This document shows, one piece after another, positions 52,561-63,385 of a stretch of DNA of 64,000 nt. Numbering within the stretch: the stretch's first letter is position 1; each line of letters begins with the position of its first letter. Origin of the DNA: Nosema muscidifuracis (lineage: Eukaryota > Microsporidia > Nosematidae). The translations under genes and the position numbers were made by a program. Below the pieces are notes generated by a model, which worked only from the letters and a program-made list of their open reading frames with translations, did no database searches and was not told where the DNA came from. The stretch spans positions 1 to 64,000 of the forward strand of contig JAIOKI010000028.1 in NCBI GenBank assembly GCA_028335825.1, written 5' to 3'.

Positions 52561-53904
52561 TTATTTTTTGTTTTTCCTTATTCTATTTTTTGATAGATTA
52601 TATTTTCTCTTACTTCTTCTCACAAATAATTCTTTTCTTTCTTGTTTGGAATATTTTTTACCGTAAACTTCTGCTTTTTCTTGTTTACTCATTTTTTTAG
52701 ATATAAAATTTAATCCCCTGCCATTATTTTTCTTTTTCTTAAAAACGTTGATTACAGAACGATAAGCGTACGCCACGCTTTTAGTTTTTAATCCTTTAAA
52801 ACATTCGACGTAGTTTAAAATTATCTCTTTGAGATTCTCACAAATTTTTTTATCTTTCGATTCTTCTTCATTATTATTATCAAGTTCTCCTTCATTATTA
52901 TCATCTAATTCTTCCTTATCATTATCATCTTCTTCTTCCTTATCAATATCAATTTCTTCCTCCTCATCATTATCAATTTCTTCTTCATCTGTCTCTATTT
53001 CCTTATCAAATTTGACATATATAGCTCTTAACAAATTAAGTCCATAACATATCATATCGTCATCCTTGAAAGGACTACAAAATGTTTCAGAAATTATTTT
53101 TATAACGTTAATAACTTCATCTTTATTAACTGAATCTACTATAGCTGTCATAAGATCTTTGACATCATCTTTTTCAGGATATATCATAGACAAAGCTAAA
53201 GGAATAATTGTATGCTTAATGTTATATCGATTTCTAAATAACACAAATACTTTCATCTTAAGAATTAAATATTCTCTCTCATCTTTTCTACCTACAATAT
53301 CTTTATACAACTTTTCTCCGTATTTTTTACACTTATCTGATAACAAAGGCATTTTCATATTCTCTATAAAATACTTGTAACAATATTTACGAACTTTTGG
53401 GTTATCAAAAAGACCAGTACAAATAGAAACTTCAAGATCTAAATTAAATTTTGTAAATAAAAAACAGATAAAATAATAACAAAAAAGTTTTTGTTTATCT
53501 GTACCTATCTTGTAATACTCAATTATAAGATCTCTATCGGATTCTTGTATAATTGTTTTTATATTGTATATATATTTTACACAGTCATGTACTTCATCCA
53601 AAATAAGTTTGATAAAATCTCCACTTTTTGTTAATTTTTTATAAGTCATTGTTAGATTTGCAGCTATTAAAGATGTTTTGAGCTTGTACGTCTTAGCTTT
53701 CTTAACACTTTCTAATAACACTTGTGATAAATTAGTATCAAGATTACTATATCGTAATAAAAAATCCATAGTTTGCCGAATAATTTTTTCTGGTTGTTTT
53801 TGTAGATTTAAAAGATGCAGGAATGATGAAATCTGTTTTCTATATTCATCAATATATGTAGATGGATCTTTATCCATATTAACTGACAATGTTGCTATAT
53901 CCAT
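52561..53904 (-). CDS. Sda1-like 60S ribosome biogenesis protein
   Basis: 447 aa; CCC abuts the ATG. The N-terminal region KDPSTYIDEYRKQISSFLHL, then a helical-repeat body, matches the Sda1/NUC130-3NT start (a run of type RDP..Y..EF..Q). A long Glu/Asp-rich stretch lies at about 308-360, and the C-terminus is strongly basic with KKNNGRGLNFISKKMSKQEK and RKRKYNL-like text, as in Sda1. Sda1 acts in late 60S maturation and export. It is shorter than yeast Sda1 (about 767 aa). Confidence 0.72.
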   Translation of the reverse strand: MDIATLSVNMDKDPSTYIDEYRKQISSFLHLLNLQKQPEKIIRQTMDFLLRYSNLDTNLSQVLLESVKKAKTYKLKTSLIAANLTMTYKKLTKSGDFIKLILDEVHDCVKYIYNIKTIIQESDRDLIIEYYKIGTDKQKLFCYYFICFLFTKFNLDLEVSICTGLFDNPKVRKYCYKYFIENMKMPLLSDKCKKYGEKLYKDIVGRKDEREYLILKMKVFVLFRNRYNIKHTIIPLALSMIYPEKDDVKDLMTAIVDSVNKDEVINVIKIISETFCSPFKDDDMICYGLNLLRAIYVKFDKEIETDEEEIDNDEEEEIDIDKEEEDDNDKEELDDNNEGELDNNNEEESKDKKICENLKEIILNYVECFKGLKTKSVAYAYRSVINVFKKKKNNGRGLNFISKKMSKQEKAEVYGKKYSKQERKELFVRRSKRKYNLSKNRIRKNKK

Positions 53905-53950
53905 GGGTGATAAAATTTATTAAAATATATAAGAAAAAAAATTGCAAAAA

Positions 53951-54021
53951 TGCCAGATACGGGAATCGAACCCGTGACCAAGCGGCCACAACGCTACGCT
54001 CTACCACTAAGCTAATCCAGC
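53951..54021 (-). tRNA. tRNA-His (anticodon GTG), copy 1
   Basis: 71 nt cloverleaf on the minus strand: acceptor GCTGGAT/ATCTGGC with discriminator A, D arm GCTTAGTGGTAGAGC, anticodon loop TTGTGGC giving GTG, T arm ACGGGTTCGATTCCCGT. The base before G1 is a G, as needed for the G-1 of tRNA-His. The outer pair of the anticodon stem is U-U. Confidence 0.92.
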
Positions 54022-54077
54022 CGAAATTCAAATAAGCTATTATTATATTACAAATATTTAAAAATAAAATTGCAAAA

Positions 54078-54148
54078 TGCCAGATACGGGAATCGAACCC
54101 GTGACCAAGCGGCCACAACGCTACGCTCTACCACTAAGCTAATCCAGC
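54078..54148 (-). tRNA. tRNA-His (anticodon GTG), copy 2
   Basis: Identical to copy 1 over all 71 nt, with the same preceding G and a matching short 3' flank (TTGCAAAA before TGCCAG on the plus strand). Spacer between copies is 56 nt. A recent local tandem duplication of about 127 bp. Confidence 0.92.
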
Positions 54149-54340
54149 CGTTTGCTGAATGATACTTATATGGTTAATTTAATATATTACATTTATATAT
54201 GTATTAACTATTTGATATTATAGTAGATGTATATAAGTCAAATTAGCATAACAGTATTATATTTGTAGTAATTTAATTAATATAATACTAAATATATATA
54301 AAATTCTATTTATTATTTAATTTTTAATATAACAACATAT

Positions 54341-55117
54341 CTAATTTTTTCGATCATGATTATCGATTTTACCTTGTACATGACATAAATTATTTTTTAG
54401 GCTTTTATGAGTTTTAATTATTTTAGATATCATATTTGAATTTTTATCAATAAAACAATTAAGTTCTACATTTTTTCTCATAAAACTTATAAGACCTATT
54501 TTTTCATTTATTATGTCATATTTTTTGTTTATATTACATATTTGTTTAAAAATATTCCTAATTTTTTCAATAGTTTGTTTAGCTTTGGGTATATCTTTCA
54601 TAATTTTTAATTTAATATTACTAAATTCCAAATCTAAATTATTTTTACACAATTTGATCAAAATATCTTCTAAATTTCTAATAAGATGTTCCATCTCTAT
54701 ATTTATCAATTTCAAGAACATTTCATCTATTTTGTAATCTATAAATTTAATTTTCTTTTTATTTTGTAGAAATCTAAATGGTAAAATTAATCGAATACTT
54801 GTTTTTGATATGTCTTCATTTATAATTACAGCATATGTTTTATCATTTTCTAAAATTTTTTTATTTTGTTTAAATACATACCAATCTGATAAATTAAATT
54901 TATCTTCAAAAAAATTATCTAAAATTTCTTCTTTAATGCTATTAACTAATTTTAAATCCTGTACAGGAATAAATTCATTATTTTTGTATTCATTTAAAAA
55001 TATTGATACATTCATTTCACAATGTTTTCTTAACAAAAGTAATAAATCAGTATCCAAAGAGAAAAAGTATACTGGTATAGTAGATTTACAACAAGATATA
55101 ATAAGTAAAAAAATCAT
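54341..55117 (-). CDS. secreted protein, cluster member 1
   Basis: 258 aa. Signal peptide MIFLLIISCCKSTI, then a beta-like N-terminal half (YFFSLDTDLLLLLRKHC onward) and a helical C-terminal half (IEMEHLIRNLEDILIKLCKN, then AKQTIEKIRNIFKQICNINK). A CCC box lies about 15 nt before the ATG. No membrane anchor. It shares layout, not clear identity, with the three genes to its right: signal peptide, about 100 residues of strands, then long helices. Function unknown; export to spore wall, polar tube or host is the natural guess. Confidence 0.75.
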   Translation of the reverse strand: MIFLLIISCCKSTIPVYFFSLDTDLLLLLRKHCEMNVSIFLNEYKNNEFIPVQDLKLVNSIKEEILDNFFEDKFNLSDWYVFKQNKKILENDKTYAVIINEDISKTSIRLILPFRFLQNKKKIKFIDYKIDEMFLKLINIEMEHLIRNLEDILIKLCKNNLDLEFSNIKLKIMKDIPKAKQTIEKIRNIFKQICNINKKYDIINEKIGLISFMRKNVELNCFIDKNSNMISKIIKTHKSLKNNLCHVQGKIDNHDRKN

Positions 55118-56378
55118 CTTTGTATTGATAAGGGAATTATTTATAAGATTTTTATTTGTTTTTTATAAGCAACAAACTAATTAAAAATATAAATTAATAT
55201 AAGAAATTTAATTAAATAATATCTAATTTATTATAAGAAATAAAATTTATTTATAATTATCTTCTCTATATTAACTCATTTTTCTTAAGTCAAATATTAT
55301 GATTGAACTCGTTAATTTCTCAATTCTAGTAATTTAATCTATTACAAATTTATTTTGAAATGAATTCCTCTGCTCTATTAATTTTTTTTCAAATTTGTTA
55401 AATATTTATAATTTTTAATAAAAAAGTTTTTTTACAAAAAATGACGTAAATTAATTAAGTAGAACTAGCACATAGAAAATAAATCTTATATTTATGGTTG
55501 ATTTACATTTCATTCTAGTAAATGAAAAAACAAATAATTTATTAAATATATTCTCATTTTTAAAGCTTTTTTATTTTTACTATATTAATATAAACTTATT
55601 AAAAATAAGTAGTATCAAAATTAACTAATTTAAAGTACCAAAAAAGATGAATAATCAAATTTCTATCTATAAATGATACAATTCTTTAATTTTATTAGAA
55701 CCAAACTCAAAATATTACAAAGATCTTTAAAGGTTTTATAATTAAGCATTTGTTAAAACAAATGATGAATTAGCAAGTATTTCAATTATACTGTCTTTTA
55801 CAAAATATTTAAGAAATGGTTGATCTTTTATTACATTATACATTGGAATATTTATATTAGATACTTCAATAGTATCATTTACTTCAAGTCTAAAGATATA
55901 ATTGAGACTTTATTTTCTTTTTATAAGGAAAGATTTTAAATTTTCGAGTAAACACCTCATTATCAGTCTATTAAAAGAAAAGATAAATCTATAAATTTTA
56001 ATCCTTGCTTTCTAAGATTAATATACTAATATATTGTATATTAAAAACATGTATTTGATTAGAATTATTATACTAATAATATTGTATATTAACAATTGAT
56101 TGCATATTTAAATTAATATAATAATAATATCTGTTATATATTTACAATTGATTGTGTATGTATTTAAATTAAGATACTAATTATATTTGTTATATATTAA
56201 CAATTGATTGTATATGTATTTAAATGCTAAATATTATAAGATAGCTCATCCAAATATAAACAGAAAAACTAATTACTTTTAACTTAAATTAACCTCTACA
56301 TAATAAATGTAAAAAATATTATTTTTTAATTAATATATGATTTATTATAAAATTTAAATCTATTTGTGGTTTTTTAAT
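55118..56378. other. spacer holding a gene relic and A/T repeats
   Basis: On the minus strand 55742-55909 there is a 55-codon open stretch without start codon (listed separately). At 56030-56225 a repeat with TATATTAACAATTGATTGTA and ATATTTAAATTAA units occurs about four times. Confidence 0.5.
55742..55909 (-). pseudogene. C-terminal relic of an unknown gene
   Basis: The minus strand reads LEVNDTIEVSNINIPMYNVI, KDQPFLKYFVKDSIIEILAN and SSFVLTNA before TAA. The amino-acid balance (Asp, Val, Pro, Ser, Glu) is that of a folded protein, not random AT-rich DNA, but the frame closes upstream at a TAA and has no usable start or CCC box. Probably the tail of a lost gene. Family not recognised. Confidence 0.4.
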
Positions 56379-57773
56379 TTAAGATCTACTACGTTTCAAT
56401 AATACCCTTATAAGCTTCTTAAAACCAAGTAATGTGAAAAAGACGAGTAAAATTATAAAAATCTTTTTATGAAAACTACATTCCAAAAAATATTGGCAAG
56501 CAGTATCATTTTGTTTATTCTTTCCATTCCTTCGTCTTTCTCCTCCTCCACTCTCTGAATCTTCACATAATTCTGAAAAATATTCACTTTCTTGATAAAT
56601 ATCTTCTGAGACTTCATTTAAACCCTCTTCACTATAAATAAAATCATCAAATTCTGAATCAAATGTTTGTGTCGATAGGTCTTCTGAAATATTTCTAAAA
56701 ATTTTTTTAAATTTATTCTTGGATTTTTTTCTATTAAAATCTTCAGCATTCATCTTTTCCTTATTATTTCCAAATTTTGCTAAAAAATCAGATATTTCTA
56801 TTTTTTTACTCTTCCTACATTTCTTTCTTCTTTTTTTATAAATTTCTGATTTTATTTTACGTCTGTATGTATAAGGTTTTTTACTAGATAAATTATTTTT
56901 AGTAGGTTTCTTATTTCTTTTCGATAAAAATTTATCGGAAATTCTAAAAAACTTAAAATTAGATTTATTTCGACTTTTAGATTTTGAACCAAAAAGTTCG
57001 CGAATTTCTTTATAAAAAACCCTATAGTCACGTCTAAAAGAACCAAACCTGTCAAGCGTATCCCTAAATAAATTCATTTTAGATTTACAATCATCAGATG
57101 CTAGATATTCATCTTCATTTTTAAGCGTACAAGTAACCCAATAATATAATTCACTTAAACCATGATTAATCTCAGGACATCTTTTATTAAAAGATTCGAC
57201 TTTACTTTGAACATATATCTTATCCTCATCTCTTTCTAAATTTTTAGCTTTTATTAAAGCTTTATCAAAATTACGCTCAATTGTTTCCATTTGACTTCTA
57301 CAACTCCCTAATCTTTTTTTAAAAAATTCTGGAATATAAATATCAAAAGATTTTAAATGCTGTATTGGATTAGCATCTTTATTAACACTGAATGTTAACG
57401 ACTTATTATAAGTAATACTCTCAATAAACAAATTCAATCTTATATTCTTATTATTAATATCACAATTCTTAGGAATAAATGCTACAAAAATAGATAGAAT
57501 ATTATCACAACGTTTATCTTTAGGACAAGCTGGTTGAATATCTTTTATGAAATTTTTAAAATTTCTCTTATTATTTTCTTTTTCAAAATCAGATCTTTGA
57601 GTTACACCATTAGTATCTTCAATAAGAATCTGTATAGAAATATTAAATTTAACACTTACTGGAAATGTAAGTAATAATACTGTTTCAACAATTTCTTCAC
57701 GTGGAAAAATAGACTTATACAAATTTAGATTAGGAGCAGCCTTTAAGAAATTTATCAGAATAAAAAATATCAT
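56379..57773 (-). CDS. secreted/type I membrane protein, cluster member 2
   Basis: 464 aa; CCCC box 2 nt before the ATG. Signal peptide MIFFILINFLKAA, then a beta-rich part (EEIVETVLLLTFPVSVKFNI onward) to about 155, a helical part with spaced cysteines (CRSQMETIERNFDKALIKAK, then CTLKNEDEYLASDDCKSKM), a very basic region (about 270-345, rich in KRK/KSK), an acidic one (about 355-410), and one membrane helix near the end (KIFIILLVFFTLLGF) with a short basic tail. It is the only cluster member with a C-terminal anchor. The basic patch could bind heparan sulfate or nucleic acid (inference). Confidence 0.78.
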   Translation of the reverse strand: MIFFILINFLKAAPNLNLYKSIFPREEIVETVLLLTFPVSVKFNISIQILIEDTNGVTQRSDFEKENNKRNFKNFIKDIQPACPKDKRCDNILSIFVAFIPKNCDINNKNIRLNLFIESITYNKSLTFSVNKDANPIQHLKSFDIYIPEFFKKRLGSCRSQMETIERNFDKALIKAKNLERDEDKIYVQSKVESFNKRCPEINHGLSELYYWVTCTLKNEDEYLASDDCKSKMNLFRDTLDRFGSFRRDYRVFYKEIRELFGSKSKSRNKSNFKFFRISDKFLSKRNKKPTKNNLSSKKPYTYRRKIKSEIYKKRRKKCRKSKKIEISDFLAKFGNNKEKMNAEDFNRKKSKNKFKKIFRNISEDLSTQTFDSEFDDFIYSEEGLNEVSEDIYQESEYFSELCEDSESGGGERRRNGKNKQNDTACQYFLECSFHKKIFIILLVFFTLLGFKKLIRVLLKRSRS

Positions 57774-59679
57774 AGGGGATCCTAAAAAAAAATTATTAAT
57801 AAGTAAAAAAAATGAGTTAGAAGATACGTTAAATACGATTAATTATATAAATTATCAATATAAATACATTTTAAAATATTAAGATGTCAAAAATCAATTA
57901 ATAAATAACAAATTGATATTTATGTATAGAACATGTTAAAGATGATATTATTAATTAAATATAAATTTATAAATCTTTAAATAACTATAATTAAATAATT
58001 AAGAGATTTTTAAAATTTATCAAATTTCATAATTCAATTAAAAAGAATATTGATTAAAGAAAGTTAGTTTAATTAAATTTTTAGAAATAAAAGAAGTGTT
58101 TTAATACAAATAAATTTAGTAAAGTTTATTAACCAAATTAATTATTAAAATAATTTGTAATATTTTTATAATAGTTTTATAATAGTTTGATTTACAGTAT
58201 TTTTATAATATTCTAACAAAAGTAAAATACAATACTTTAATTAATAAATAAAATATATTTTTTAATATCTTATAATATTCTAACAAAAGTAAAATACAAG
58301 ACTTTAATTAATAATATTTTAAGAAATTAATTTATCAAAATAATAATCGCAATAATGATGATTTTTACATCATTAATATTTTAATTAGAATATTGTTAGA
58401 AGAATATACTATTATAAATAAAATACTAGATTTATAAGTTTAATATTATTACATTATCATTATTAAGATTATTCTTAAATATTTAATAATACATTACAAA
58501 TAAAAGTTAATATCTTTTATCATCAAATTAAAATAGAGTTTGATTATTTTATAATTATTTGATCTTCTTATGTTTCTATATTTTATAATTATTTGATTAC
58601 TTTAAGTTTCTATATTTTATAATTATTTTAATATTTTAGTATTATTTGATCAATCTTAAGTTTCTATATTTTATAATTATTTGATCAAAATAAGAATAGT
58701 CTTAATTTGGTATTTTTAAAAAATTATTGAGAAATTTGACACATACTTTTTAAATAATAAATTAATATTAGTATGTGTTTTAAATATAAGATAACATCTC
58801 ATATACTTTATTTATAAGAAATTTGATATTATAAATCTTATTCTTGTAAATATAATGTAATAAAAAATTTGATTAGTGATTATAAATATTTATAAAAAAT
58901 ATTTAATTAAGAATTTCAAATTTTTTAAAAAATTATCAAGTAAGAATTTTTGTTATATAAAATTTTATAAAAATTTAAGTAAATTCAAAAGAATGAATAT
59001 CATTTTTAAATATTCTTTCTTAACTTTTCAGTTCTTCTTTAGATCTGTATTTTATCAAAATATTTTAATAATTTTTCTGTTTCAAAACTTTTCTTATATT
59101 CTTTAGATAATGAATTTTAATAGTTTCTATTATCTAATAGAAACTATTAAGTAAGAAAAGAGTATTTTTTATTATAATCTTGAAGATAAATTTCTTATTA
59201 ATTAAATATATTTATGCTATTCAGTAGATATTTTATATAAATATTAAATTTCCTTTTTTATCAAATTACATTTTAATTTTAAGAACAAGGAAATCTTTTT
59301 CTAATAAAGTTCATATTATTTTTTAAGTAATCTTTGAATATAAAAGTTTAAATATAATAGTTGAGATATCTAAAATATATAAATATATATAAGGGTTGAG
59401 ATATATCTAAAATATAATAATATATATATAAGAGTCTAAACATATCAAATATATAATAATATATATATAATAGTTGAGATATATAAAATATATAAATATA
59501 TATATAAGAGTCTAAACATATCATATATATAAAATATATAAAGATCAAATATGAAATATATAAATATATAAATATCAAACATCCTTTTATATGAGTATAT
59601 TACTTATACTAAAAATATAATAAATGACTCATAACACATCATTGGTCAATTGAATATTATAATTAATAAAATATTTTTA
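57774..59679. other. long A/T spacer with several private repeats and a hairpin
   Basis: No gene is supported. At 58195-58320 a unit with ATATTCTAACAAAAGTAAAA and TACAAGACTTTAATTAAT is present twice; at 58555-58690 TTTCTATATTTTATAATTAT plus TTGATC recurs four times; at 59345-59560 units of TATAATAATATATATATAAG with AGTCTAAACATATC recur. A perfect hairpin lies at 59117-59150. Confidence 0.6.
59117..59150. repeat. perfect inverted repeat, 16-bp arms, 2-nt loop
   Basis: TTAATAGTTTCTATTA (59117-59132) and TAATAGAAACTATTAA (59135-59150) are exact reverse complements around TC. Not adjacent to a gene end. Confidence 0.9.
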
Positions 59680-60504
59680 TTAATTTTCAATCTGCTTAGA
59701 AAGATACCTACTTTTTACTTCAAGAATTTCTCTATCTTGTATATCTACTGATAATTTTTTAAGCATATTAATGTATTGTTTTCCCATATAAAAGTAATCT
59801 TTAAATATTTTATGAAAAAATAAAAACTTCTGTATTTGATCATCATCTTTATGACTCATAAAATATTTAACTTGCCAATCACCAAATTGTTTTAATAATA
59901 TAGCTAATTTTTCATTAAGTTTAATAAAATTATTCTTTAAATTTAACATATCAGAAATCATTTCATTTTTTATAGTTTCTTCATAAACTATACTAACTAA
60001 TTTCTGTAATTTATTTTTTATTTCTATATCCAGTATTAAATTAATTTGTTCACTACTTTTATGTATTAATTCTTGTAATAAAAAAATATCAAAAAATGTA
60101 TGATAAATCTTAATATTTTGATTAGATTTTATAAAATCTTTTTCTATTTCTTTATAAACCTTCATATGAGTTTTTTTATGTATAAATACAATCTTCTTTG
60201 ATATGTTACTAGAACAAGGAATCTTTGATGCACAATATAATAAAGAATTTGATTGGATCTCATTTTTATTAATATTTATCTTTTTTATATAAGAATTCAT
60301 TAACTTTCCTTCTATATAAGTAAAATTTATAAAATAATTTGATTCAGTTATAGATTGATTAATTAATTTTATACTGAATGAATTTATAAAATCTTTGTTA
60401 GTTAAGATAAGAAAAGTGCACTCTTTTTCATTTTTATCGTATATTGTATATAAATTTACGTTAGAATTTAAACATGTTAATGTATATATTAGAAATAAAA
60501 ACAT
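59680..60504 (-). CDS. secreted protein, cluster member 3
   Basis: 274 aa; CCCCC abuts the ATG, the strongest start box in the window. Signal peptide MFLFLIYTLTCLNS, then beta-like text (VNLYTIYDKNEKECTFLILT, then SFSIKLINQS) and a helical C-terminal half from about 135 (IFLLQELIHKSSEQINLILD, then NFIKLNEKLAILLKQFGDWQ). Three cysteines, no anchor. Same plan as members 1, 2 and 4. Confidence 0.77.
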   Translation of the reverse strand: MFLFLIYTLTCLNSNVNLYTIYDKNEKECTFLILTNKDFINSFSIKLINQSITESNYFINFTYIEGKLMNSYIKKININKNEIQSNSLLYCASKIPCSSNISKKIVFIHKKTHMKVYKEIEKDFIKSNQNIKIYHTFFDIFLLQELIHKSSEQINLILDIEIKNKLQKLVSIVYEETIKNEMISDMLNLKNNFIKLNEKLAILLKQFGDWQVKYFMSHKDDDQIQKFLFFHKIFKDYFYMGKQYINMLKKLSVDIQDREILEVKSRYLSKQIEN

Positions 60505-61421
60505 GGGGGTTATTTTAATTAATTATTAATTAATTATTAATATTATTTTTATAATTATAAACTTAGATAATAGTATAGTATTTTTTAAGTATAATAACAT
60601 TAGTCTTAAATTTATAATATTATAGTATTTTTAATTATAAGTTCTTTATAAATATATAATATTTTTTAATTAAGGAAAAGAAATATTGTAAAATTTGATC
60701 TTATCATAAAAATAATCTAAAATAAAATATAATTCTTAAATTAGATTAAGAATATAGCATTTAATAAATATTTAATGATGAGTATCTAAAGAAATATATA
60801 ATAATTAAAAATGTATAATTTTATCAAGTATATATCATTTTATTATTAAGTATATATCATTTTATTAAGTATAAATCATTTTATTAAGGATATATCATTT
60901 TATTAAGTATAAATTATTTTATTATCTAATTATTTATAAAAATCTTATAAATATTCAAACCAGGCTTGTAAATAAACAGGTGAATGTTAGGAAATATTAA
61001 AAGATATCTTTAATACTAATAAATGACATTTAGATCTTTTATATTAATTAAACAGTAACTGATCAAATATTTTAACTAGATAAAGATTTTTTGATCTCAT
61101 AACAGGATTTTATTATTAGGGGTTAAAAAATAAATAAATATTAAAAATTAAGATAATTACAGTTTAATAAAATATAGTAAAATAGAACAATATAATATAA
61201 ATATTTTATGATACTTTAAATTCTAATAATAAAACAAATAAAAAAGAAATTATTAATTATAAACACGCTAAATTATTCTTATTAAAATTAATCTTATATA
61301 TTAACAATAAATTATTCTTATATATATTAACAATAAATTATTCTTATTTAAATTAATCTTATATATTAACAATAAATCATATATATATATTAAATAATAA
61401 ATTATTCTTATTAATCTTTTA
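60505..61421. other. spacer with short repeats and an orphan CCCC box
   Basis: TAAGTATATATCATTTTATT repeats four to five times at 60825-60915, and TTATATATTAACAATAAAT repeats at 61285-61400. A minus-strand CCCC box at 61119-61122 in the context TTATTAGGGGTTAAAAAA (plus strand) has no gene behind it; the same 18 bases occur at 37747-37764. Confidence 0.5.
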
Positions 61422-62414
61422 TTAAATAAGTATATCAATCACATCATTATATAAAATACACTCTCCTTCTACTATTCCTTTAATTCTATTTAAATTATCT
61501 TTATAAATTTTTTTTATATCTTTTTCATCACATAATAATTTTTTAATTGGATGATCGTCTATTTTAATTTCAATTTCATTAAAAACTTTATTAAAAGATT
61601 TTATTAAAAATTCTTTAAACATTTCATATCTTATAAAAAAATCATCAATATTTATACAATAAATCGTTATTTCTTTCATAAGATCAGACATATTATAATT
61701 AGTCGTATATGTTATATATATTTTATCATTGTGCATCTTTTTAATTCTATCATCTATTTCGTAAAATTCTCCACGCATTTCTATTTTAGTATTTATACTG
61801 TTAAATTGATCAAGTCTTTTATTACAATCATATATTAAAATACTAGTATTCATATTTAACATATCCTTAATAATTTTATTGGTTGATACGATATCAATAT
61901 TTTTACTTATCTTTTTAAGAATTTGTAATGTATCTTTAATCTTCTTGTTATAACCAATAAGCTTATTTTTAATATAATTCGGACATGAACAATAAAAAGA
62001 CCACATCATATATTCCGAATCAAATGTATTAATATTGAAATTTAGGTATCTAGGTATAACAATTGATCCAAAATATAAATTAAGATTTATATCAGTATTA
62101 ATATATGATGATATATTTTCAATCTTTGATTCGAAAAAAGACCATTCTTTATACTCTAATGATATATTTTTAGTCTTCCTTACGAACAAATCAATATTTT
62201 CATTGTACAATTTTTTATCAACTATCATACTAAAATTATAAATTTTATTTTGTTTATTATCTGTTATTAATCTAATATTAGCATTAAAATCTTTGTTAAA
62301 TGGTTTTTCTGTACAAATTATTATTTTTATAGAGTCATTTTTTGTATTATGAATAGCACATATTAATGTCTGTAATGTTGTAGTTACATATTTTAATAAT
62401 AAAAATGGTATCAT
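61422..62414 (-). CDS. secreted protein, cluster member 4
   Basis: 330 aa; CCC box 3 nt before the ATG. Signal-like start MIPFLLLKYVTTTLQTLICA, then beta-like text (IKIIICTEKPFNKDFNANIR, compare EIVETVLLLTF and CTFLILTNKDFINSFSIKL in the other members), then helices (NKKIKDTLQILKKISKNIDI) and a second half with charged helices. Seven cysteines. The line C(T/A)..KPFN/TNKDF before a strand is the best visible link to member 3. Function unknown. Confidence 0.77.
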   Translation of the reverse strand: MIPFLLLKYVTTTLQTLICAIHNTKNDSIKIIICTEKPFNKDFNANIRLITDNKQNKIYNFSMIVDKKLYNENIDLFVRKTKNISLEYKEWSFFESKIENISSYINTDINLNLYFGSIVIPRYLNFNINTFDSEYMMWSFYCSCPNYIKNKLIGYNKKIKDTLQILKKISKNIDIVSTNKIIKDMLNMNTSILIYDCNKRLDQFNSINTKIEMRGEFYEIDDRIKKMHNDKIYITYTTNYNMSDLMKEITIYCINIDDFFIRYEMFKEFLIKSFNKVFNEIEIKIDDHPIKKLLCDEKDIKKIYKDNLNRIKGIVEGECILYNDVIDILI

Positions 62415-63385
62415 ACAGGGTTCAAGAAAATAATATTATATTCCTTTAAATGAGTCATTTTTAATATTAGAAACGTAAGGATTTATAAATTAAATTTAAA
62501 CAAAAAATATATTAAGATATAATAAAATATATTAAGGTATAATTGTAAACTTAATTATAATATTTTAAGTTATAAAAGAATATACTATAAGACCTTTAAA
62601 TTACTTAATAATAATATTATAAGTTATAAAAAATATATTATAAGACCTTTAAATTACTTAATAATAATATTATAAGTTATAAAAAATATATTATAAGACC
62701 TTTAAATTGCTTAATAATAATATTATAAGTTATAAAAAAATATACTTTAAGACCTTTAAATTACTTAATACATTTCAATCCATAATTAATAATGATAACA
62801 TAAAAAATTATCTAAAATATTTTATTTATCATAATTTTGATCTATTTTTAATATTACAGTGGATTTCAGGAAAATTAATATTTTTTAATTATTTTATATC
62901 ATAAATGAGTAATTCACCAATTATTATCTTCTTAGATAAAATCGACTTAAATAAAAAAAATAAGTCAATAATTAGTTTACATTTAATATCTTAAGAATCT
63001 TCAAAATAAGGAGGATTTATATTTAATATAAATATTTCATTGTTTATATAATAATTAAAATAAAACATTCTAGTTCTTATCAATAAAAGATTATTACCTA
63101 AAATTTATCAGAGATGTTATTGGACACAATTTAAACATTTTCAAATTAAAAATTTCTTAAGAAAGAAAATCTTTAACAGACTAATCATTCAATATATATT
63201 AAAATCTAGCAATAATAAAAAATAATTCCAATGTTAAGAAGAAAATCTTTAACAGAATAAAAATCTATTAATAATAAAAAATAATTCCAATGTTAAAAAG
63301 AAAAATGTGTAAATATTTTAAAATAATTTACGATTTAAAATCCAAAGTATTTCATATAAAAGTATTTAAAAAACAATATTTTTAA
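62415..63385. repeat. spacer with 58-bp tandem repeat, four copies, and a second duplicated unit
   Basis: At about 62520-62770 the unit AAGACCTTTAAATTACTTAA, then TAATAATATTATAAGTTATA and an A/T run, occurs four times. At 63168-63298 a unit with GAAAATCTTTAACAGA and AAAAAATAATTCCAATGTTA occurs twice. No gene. Confidence 0.75.

Noticed and set aside
58876-59106. 76-codon plus-strand frame (Phe/Lys/Ile-rich)
   Set aside because: Composition is that of translated A/T runs, it has no CCC box, and it lies in a repeat-filled spacer.
59348-59578. 76-codon minus-strand frame rich in Tyr and Ile
   Set aside because: It is a translation of the TATATA-type tandem repeat.
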